Below, in pieces: positions 57,806 to 64,000 of a stretch of DNA of 64,000 nt. The stretch is taken from positions 66,244,445 to 66,308,444 of the forward strand of contig CM046454.1 in the NCBI GenBank assembly GCA_025506515.1, in the 5' to 3' direction. The DNA comes from Flaveria trinervia. Lineage: Eukaryota; Streptophyta; Magnoliopsida; Asterales; Asteraceae. Positions within the stretch are counted from its first letter, which is position 1. Every line of letters begins with the position of its first letter. The notes under the pieces are model-generated. The model was not told where the DNA came from and did not search any database. It saw only the letters and a list, made by a program, of their open reading frames with translations. Both the position numbers and the translations under genes were made by a program.

Positions 57806-58901
57806 AAAGGGTGCAGAGGGTTACATCCAGTTGATCTACACTCTCTTGAAAAGTGTCCAAGCCTGTGGCATTTGTGACACCTCAACTTACTCTTGTCAAA
57901 ACCAACTTTGGTTTTGCCAGAGAGTCCTGGAAATTTCCTACCAGTTCTCTTGTAGAACTTTTGAAATCTGATATTAATCAAGGCCATTTGGCTTAGAATA
58001 TCCATATCTTCTAAGTCATCATCAGCAATACCCTTTAAATCATCCATAATGAAACACAAATTGTCACTATTACAGCCTGATTGACTGTCAACACTAACAA
58101 ATGCATGATCTGAACTGTTTGAAGAGAAATCTATATGCTCATCATAATTGCTTTCTGATGCAGCATATTCTGACTCATGACCACCAAGGTAGTGTTCCCT
58201 GTACAAAGTCATCAGTGAGCTTTCCTGATGATGCCAGTTTCCTTTTCTTTTCTGCTCTATCTCTCTTTCAAATGTAAGCAGTTTCCCATGGAGTTGGGTG
58301 AGAGATAGGCTATCCAGATTTGCCTGGAGCGTAGGACAATGGTATATGTGTCCCATCTCTCAGGCAGTGATCTGAGGAATCTGTTGTTCATCTGACTATT
58401 AGTATTCATGTTGACCATTTTCAGCTCAGAGATCAACAGGAAAAACGCTCAAACTGCTAGTCAGTGACTCACCCTTCCTATGAGAGAATGTCTCATATTG
58501 GTCGGCAAGGATTTCTCTGTTGTTTGCTAAGACCTCATCTGTTCCACCAATTTTTCCTTCAATGCATTCCAGAGGTCATGAGTAGTTTCATGATGCATAA
58601 GCCCATAATAGATTTCATTAGGCAGAGCCATGGCCAGAATACCATGCGCTTTAGCATCAATCTCAAACAGTTTTCGATCCTCATTTGAGTATTGTTCCTT
58701 TTTCTTCGGACCATGTGGTTGGTTTCTGGATTGTTCACCATAGGCTTGTGTGGACCATGTACCACAGATGTCCAACAACCTGAACTGTTAACAGACAGGT
58801 GATGAAGCATTCTTCGTTTTCATATGTTATACTCAGTCCTAACCAGCATCGGAGGCTTGGTTGAGGACCGTATTATGAGGGTCATTAGAAGGAGTAGTCA
58901 T
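57802..58901 (-). pseudogene. Copia II Gag core and zinc knuckle
   Basis: The UBN2-type core (frame 58778-58527: KLFEIDAKAHGILAMALPNE, then TTHDLWNALKEKL) is followed by 58356-57802 with NIRFQKFYKRTGRKF, FDKSKLRCHKCHRLGHFSREC split as LDKSK-like plus CX2CX4HX4C (about 57880-57840). The same arrangement is seen in Copia I, so the two families are related. Confidence 0.85.
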
Positions 58902-59112
58902 TCTCAGATTCAACCAAATTCAATTAAGTTTTAACTGATTTAGAACAAAACACAACAAACCAATATGAACCAAGAGAAAACTCAAAGCAAATAACCGAAA
59001 GCAGCATAAATTCAATGATCTATACCAATTCTTGCAAATATGCTAATTCAATCAAACTTAGATATCGAAATAGCAGTTTCAATGATCATTGTTAGATCGA
59101 TCAATGATTAAC

Positions 59113-59127
59113 CTGCTCTGTTACCAT
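59113..59127 (-). other. PBS of Copia II
   Basis: Minus-strand TGGTAACAGAGCAGG, one base off the usual tRNA-iMet complement (A for T), two bases past the LTR. Confidence 0.8.
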
Positions 59128-59128
59128 T

Positions 59129-59845
59129 TGTTAGGATCAGTGATCTAAGTTTGATTAGTTAGAGAGTATTGTAGCGGAATTCGAACAATGAATTAAACAA
59201 TCACAAGAACACAATTGATATTCAATGTAACAGTAAACATTATAAAAGAGAGAATTTGCAAAGAAATATTTTCATTCATATGCTTTCGTGGTGGCTCAAT
59301 GTCACACGTTACAACTAGGTCAACATTCCTTATATAGGAAATGTGACGTCTGCTAATGTCACTTGATAGTGACATCTAACAGAATTTTCAAACTACTGAA
59401 ACTATGCAAACTACTGAGAATGTTCTCACTACTGATTACATCTCAGAGAATGCTTAAGTACAAAAACATAAAACTACTGAACTACAACTACTGAACTATA
59501 ACTACTGAAAAGTAAATTACAAGTATTGAAAGGAAATCATCACAACTACTGAAGTTAATAACTTCAGCTGTTATGACAACTACTGATCACTTGGTCTTCA
59601 GTCTTTGTCTTCAGGCTTTGTTCTTCAGATTTTTACTTTTAGAATTTGTCTTCAGCTGATAGCTTCAGACTTTGTCTTCAGTACTTTACTTTCAGACTTT
59701 GTCTTCAGTACTTTACTTTCAGACTTTGTCTTCAGACCTTGTAATCAGCTGATGTCTTCAGCTGTTGAGATCTTCTTCAGCAGTTGTAATGTCTGTGGGA
59801 CTTAGAGGTTTTTCTGATCAGGCTCATTGGTTCTTTGGTCCAACA
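59129..59845 (-). repeat. 5' LTR of Copia II
   Basis: Plus strand TGTTAGGATC ... GGTCCAACA, TATATAAG (minus) at 59329-59338. It carries an additional partial duplication of CTTCAGTACTTTACTTTCAG relative to the other LTR (about 59675-59725). Confidence 0.93.
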
Positions 59846-59904
59846 CCCAATCGCATCGCTCCATTCGCATTAGTTAAATAGTTTTGTTCTAACTCTCTAA
59901 GTAT
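59846..59904. repeat. Motif array at the Copia III-IV junction (right part) and short spacer
   Basis: CCCAATCGCATCGCTCCATT then CGCATTAG continues the array of 47761-47849 after removing Copia II. The remaining bases up to Copia IV gag are unremarkable. Confidence 0.5.
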
Positions 59905-60780
59905 AAAGAATTGGAAGAACAGTACTCGCGTTCACTGCAGGTAGGGACTCGCATATCCAGAACCTGTTACTTCTAGAAAATGAGATTGGGAATCATAATA
60001 AGCCGCCTAAGCTTATCACGTTAGAAGATTACCCACCATGGAAGCAAAGGTTCTAAATTTATCTAAAGTTGTTGATCCAAATCTGTGGGAATCAATCGAG
60101 ACTGGTTATCATATGGCGGTTGGTGCTGATGGCTTCAAACTTACTCTAGGCGGCATGACTGATAGCCAGAAGGTGAAGTACAATGCTGAAAAAAAGGTTT
60201 ATGCTCTATTGACTTAGTCGATACCTAAGGTTATATTCCACCAATTTTCTGAGAATAAACAGGCAAAGAAATTATGGGAGACTCTGAAAAAAGAATACGA
60301 CGGGAATGCATCGCTAAAAGCCCTAAAGGCAAAAGCTTTGAAGAAGGAGTTCGATAATTTCTCATCGATGGGCAAGGAGAGCTTGGATGATGTCATCAAC
60401 CAATTCTACTATTTAATGAGTGAGTTGCACACTCATGTGGTTACAACGTCAATGGAAGATAAGGTCTCAAGCTTTGCCGACGGACTGTCAGAGAAGTGAG
60501 ACTCGTTTGTATCTAATTTGAGACAGAACAATTTACTGGCCAAATTAGACATAAACGACTTCATCCTGAAACTAAGGGAGGAGGAACTGAGGATAAGTAC
60601 AGGTCTCAGGAAGGATCCTATGATCAAAACCCGTCCCTGTATAATTCTACTTCCACCTCAAAAAGCTCACGAGCACCACTTCAAATGGCTTTTGTGTCAA
60701 GTTCAACAGCTCCTCCGAAAGCCTTTACTTCAGGATCTGAAACGTCTGGGTCATCTAGCACCCAATATGTAGTACATGAA
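59905..60780 (+). pseudogene. Copia IV Gag core
   Basis: Visible segments include NKPPKLITLEDYPPWKQRF, LWESIETGYHMAVG, YNAEKKVYALLT, AKKLWETLKKEYDG and SFADGLSEK, the pattern of plant Copia Gag (UBN2-type). A one-base loss near 60053 shifts the frame so that an internal ATG at 60038 appears to start an ORF. Confidence 0.85.
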
Positions 60781-60797
60781 TAAAAAATGCAACGAAG

Positions 60798-62512
60798 GTG
60801 AAGACCGAGAATCTCGGGAATATCATTATGGAGGTTGCAAAGGAGCAAATGGACCTCTTAGCTGCAGTTGTTCATTCTTATGATGGACTAGTTGCAGGAA
60901 AGATTGGAAACTGCCATCTGGCTGATGAGGATTACGAGCAGGTGGACGAGAATGAATTGGAAAGAATGAATATTATGTGGGCATTGGCGAGTGTTGTCCG
61001 TGAAGAAGACTGGACAGAACTTGATAGCCACTAAGATACTACTTTTGGTTTCCATAAAACCAAAGTTACCTGTTTTAACTATGGAGAAAAGGGCACTTCA
61101 AACGTGAATATGTGAAGCCCAAGAAGACAGGTAACGGTAATCCTTTCTCATCATTCAACCGTAAAGACAAACCCACAAGTGAAACTGCATCATCAAACAA
61201 ATATCCTAAAGCTCTAACTGGACAAGATGACGAAGGTCAAGATTGGACCTTTTGTTTTGTTTCCCTGGGTGAGTCCAACATTGCAAATGTTGAGGTTTTG
61301 GATGATGACACCGCAAGTGAAGGTGATATAGCAGTTGAACTAGTAATGTCAGATCATGAAGATACTGCTACTATGGTCACTCACCTGAATGAAGATGGTC
61401 CAAGAACACATGTTCAGAATCACCAGCACCCGAAGTCAAACTCTACGATGATGGCTGATTCAATCGAACCCTCTCAGGTAAGTACCACAGACCAACTTTT
61501 TGATGATCATGCTTGTACTGAATGTAATAATTTTAGAGACAACATAGATTTAAAATTTTCTAGGTTATTAGATCATAATGATAACTTAGTAAATGACTTG
61601 CAGCTGTGCACAGAGGGTAACCAAATTTTAAAACAAAATGAGCACAGTTACAAGGAGAAAATAGAGCTTTTAATTAAACAACTAAGGGAAACCGAGGTTG
61701 TTGCTTTTACCAAGCAAATGACATAAAGTTCTATTTAAACTCCCCAGAAGAAACTAAGAAAGAAAAAGCAGTTTTGGAAGTCAAAGTAAACTCATTAAAA
61801 AATTACACAGTTGGACAAGTTCTTCTCATATAGTACAACACTTAGTGAGATAACGTAACAATAGGGAGGGATTGGGATACAAAGTGGTTCCACCACCACA
61901 TGAGACAGTGTTAATGCAAAATGTAGACCAGTAAATACAACCCTGTCAAGGATCATATGGTGTCCACTCCTCTAGTTAGTGATCCAGATTCCACGAGTAA
62001 ATCGGAGGAATCGGTCACTAGACAGAAGGAGGCCACTTTTCAATCTAAAGTTAAGTTGCCTATTGTTAATTTGGATAAACAATTTAAAGAGGTTAAGATA
62101 AAGTCAGGTTCAAGCATGTCTCATACTGAACCCAAAAAGACCAAACAAGTTAACCAATCACGTGCACCATGTCTTAGTCCAAATTAAAAAAAAGGTTAAA
62201 GATGCTAAAAATGTTCAAACCATGAATTTTGTTAAAGAAGTGTCAAAACCTAAACAACCTAAAGTTACACATGTGTCATATACTTCCCCACAGAAACCAT
62301 TCCACCAACATGTAGAAAGTAGATCATGCTTCAACTGTGGAAAGTATGGACACATCGCTTCTCATTGTCCTTACTATCAGTCACCAAGGAAGAAAGTTGA
62401 ACTTCATGACACTAAACTAAGTTCTTCGAAACGGAGCTCTATCACTCCACCAAAAAGGATTAGTGAACATAAAGTTCAAACTGTAAGCCAGTCATCTGTT
62501 TTTCACAAATAG
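60798..62512 (+). pseudogene. Copia IV Gag linker and zinc knuckles
   Basis: A first knuckle (about 61066-61110) is degenerate. The frame 61112-61726 is acidic then coiled-coil-like, with a CTECNNFRDNIDLKFSRLL segment. The frame 62162-62512 holds an intact CX2CX4HX4C knuckle (62328-62369, CFNCGKYGHIASHC). Confidence 0.8.
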
Positions 62513-62689
62513 GACTTACACAAAACTGGCTTATGGAAGGAAAAATTAAATTCAGCATCTGACATTGAGAACAAGAAGAAAACAGACCTGTCCTCACCTT
62601 CTAATGGACAGTGGTAGAATTTATGATGTGTGATGCCTCTGGTCACCCAAGCTAGTTAAGGCTTGGGTCCCTAACCTAAACTAATCACT

Positions 62690-62990
62690 TTCTTCAAATG
62701 TGTAGGGTGTCCGCTATAGTGCTTCTACAAATACCTGGATTGTTGATAGCGGAGCATCAAGGACATGACTGGGAACTTGTCTCTCCTTTCAAACGTCAAC
62801 CAAATTAATGAGGACACGTTTGGTTTGCTGGAAATAAAGGAGGCTACATCACAGCTCAAGGAGAAGTGGAAACAAGAAAGTGAGGTTTGATAAGGTAAAC
62901 TATGTTCAACAACTTCAAAATAACTTACTTTCGGTATCCCAAATCTATGACAAAGGATTTAAAGTAGTCTTTGACAACAGAAGTGTTATG
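62690..62990 (+). pseudogene. Copia IV aspartic protease
   Basis: TWIVDSGAS with the DSGA active site at 62745-62756 is intact, but stop TGA follows within ten codons. A later conserved block (NNLLSVSQIYDKGF) is near 62910-62960. Confidence 0.8.
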
Positions 62991-63119
62991 TGTTGAAGAA
63001 GGATTATGTATCCCAGAGGACCAAGCCTTAATGTCAGCTTCAGATATAATGATTTATATGTCTTGGATCTATCAAGGCCTCCACCACTGATCATCAAGTA
63101 TAATGCTTCTTGTCAAAGG

Positions 63120-63800
63120 CAACAGAAAAGACTCCATCTCCTGGCATAGGAGAATGGGACCCATAAATCACCAGAAGATGAACCACTTGATCCAGAATGA
63201 TCTAGTGCGTGGAGTAAACGTTAAGACTTCCAACTAACTACCGGATTTCTGTGTTGCTTGTAAGAAAGGAAACAGACCAAGAAGGCTTATAAGGCTAAGA
63301 AAGTTAACTCCATTGATTTGCCTCTTGAGCTTCTACTCATGGATCTGTTTGGTCCAGTCAGTACGAGGAGCATTGCTAGTGACCTATACTGCTATGTAGT
63401 TACGGATGATTACTCAAGATTCTTTTGGGTAATGTTTCTGAAATCCAAATCAGAGACATTTGAATCATTCAAAGAACTGGTAACTACATTGGAGTCACTC
63501 TACAAACTGAAGGTACGACAATTCGCTCAGACAACGGTGCCGAGTTCAAGAACCAATGGATGGAGGCATTCTGCAAAGAAAAAGGAATTGTGCACCAGTT
63601 CACATCTTCCTACACTCCTCAAATGAACGGAGTTGCTGAGAGAAAGAATCACAGCCTGATAGAGACAGCCCGGACGATGCTAGCAGACTCGAAACTACCC
63701 GTTCAATTCTAGAATGAGGTAGTTGCTTATGCATGTTACACCCTAAATCGAGTCTTGGTGGTCAAGCGTCATGGTAAAACATGTTACGAGTTACTACAAT
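63120..63800 (+). pseudogene. Copia IV integrase
   Basis: HHCC remnants lie at 63140-63280. LLLMDLFGPVSTRS (first Asp) and DDYSRFFWVMFLKS are in the frame 63318-63626. The RSDNGAEF segment (second Asp, about 63520) and MNGVAERKNHSLIETARTML (catalytic Glu, about 63625-63690) lie in another frame. A stop is near 63711. Confidence 0.85.
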
Positions 63801-64000
63801 GACGTAAACCTAATCTAGAGTACCTCGAACCATTTGGAGCACCATGTACTCATCTGAAGAAAACTCAGTCAGGGAAGTTTAGCAAAAAGGCTGAAGAAGG
63901 AATCTTTCTAGGATACAACATACCTAATAAGAGAGTTTACAACAACTCAACGGGTCAAATAGAAGTGTGGTGTAACATCGACGTTCAGAGATACACCATC

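Larger units (their letters stand above)
52741..58901 (-). pseudogene. Copia II gag-pol polyprotein, frameshifted
   Basis: The start ATG at 58901 (MTTPSND) is 212 nt past the PBS; the end is just left of the RNase H tail near 52741. Order: Gag core, zinc knuckle, long linker, protease, integrase, RT, RNase H. Frame changes are frequent and at least one stop sits in the first 100 codons. About 6.2 kb is long for Copia pol and fits the extended Gag linker of sireviruses. Domains are listed separately. Confidence 0.88.
47850..59845 (-). mobile_element. Copia II, 12-kb sirevirus-like element
   Basis: LTRs of 731 and 717 bp, perfect flanking duplications CCCAA (47845-47849 and 59846-59850), PBS and PPT in place, gag-pol, and a further long ORF between pol and the 3' LTR. 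Total 11,996 bp. Plant sireviruses (Ty1/Copia) are the group with very long gag-pol and an additional env-position ORF. All ORFs are frameshifted. It inserted into the motif array between Copia III and Copia IV. Confidence 0.92.
59905..64000 (+). pseudogene. Copia IV gag-pol, 5' part, leaves the window
   Basis: The plus-strand Copia order is Gag core, knuckles, protease, integrase; RT and beyond lie right of 64000. There is no 5' LTR or PBS upstream: the element is truncated at its junction with the motif array and Copia III. Stops (for example TAG 60215-60217, TGA 60497-60499) and several frameshifts make it inactive. Subdomains are listed separately. Confidence 0.88.

Overview
The window is plant nuclear DNA from a repeat-dense, AT-rich intergenic region. 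I found no intact host gene, rRNA or tRNA. Nearly everything recognisable is a transposable element: Ty3/Gypsy chromovirus (Tekay/Del-like) and Ty1/Copia retrotransposons, solo LTRs, a small TRIM-like element, Helitron-like elements and TIR DNA elements. Primer-binding sites complementary to plant initiator tRNA-Met, long LTRs and Helitron termini point to a eudicot. The Copia type with an extra ORF after pol is one I recall from daisy-family (Asteraceae) genomes; that assignment is recollection, not proof.

Layout. (1) 1-12828: a minus-strand sirevirus-like Copia (PBS 12126-12140, LTR 12141-12828) is split by a complete 8.7-kb Tekay-like Gypsy (1784-10529, about 1.9-kb LTRs, broken gag-pol) and by the LTR of a second Gypsy subfamily (1-1028). 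(2) 12829-24318: AT-rich DNA with two Helitron-like elements (a weak one near 13441-13845, a clean one at 14664-16064), short tandem repeats, a TGACCC-rich fold-back region and a possible hAT-like element. (3) 24319-31427: a second copy of the same Helitron, interrupted by a long-TIR DNA element with a GC-rich, proline-codon-rich body. That element is itself interrupted by two solo LTRs with perfect target duplications (25266-27147 and 27994-30218). (4) 31428-42187: AT-rich DNA with a third Helitron (33026-33588), an 18-bp tandem array and a PIF/Harbinger-like element (37158-38217). (5) 42188-64000: a Gypsy-like leader/gag fragment holding a 1.3-kb TRIM-like element (42288-43598), a decayed minus-strand Copia (44187-47760), a 12-kb sirevirus-like Copia (47850-59845) and the 5' two-thirds of a plus-strand Copia that leaves the window.

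All polyprotein genes carry frameshifts or stops, so nothing here looks autonomous. The reading order of elements gives relative ages: hosts are older than what interrupts them.

The observation I consider most worth testing is inside the Gypsy LTRs. Two clearly diverged subfamilies keep a TATA-like box, a consensus splice donor (AG|GTGAGT), a CTRAC branch-point-like site exactly 17 nt before a pyrimidine-AG acceptor, and a 20-codon ORF 10 nt past that acceptor. This predicts a 1.34-1.53 kb intron inside the LTR, which would remove an ATG-rich stretch and the degenerate motif arrays from the leader. I cannot confirm splicing from sequence alone.
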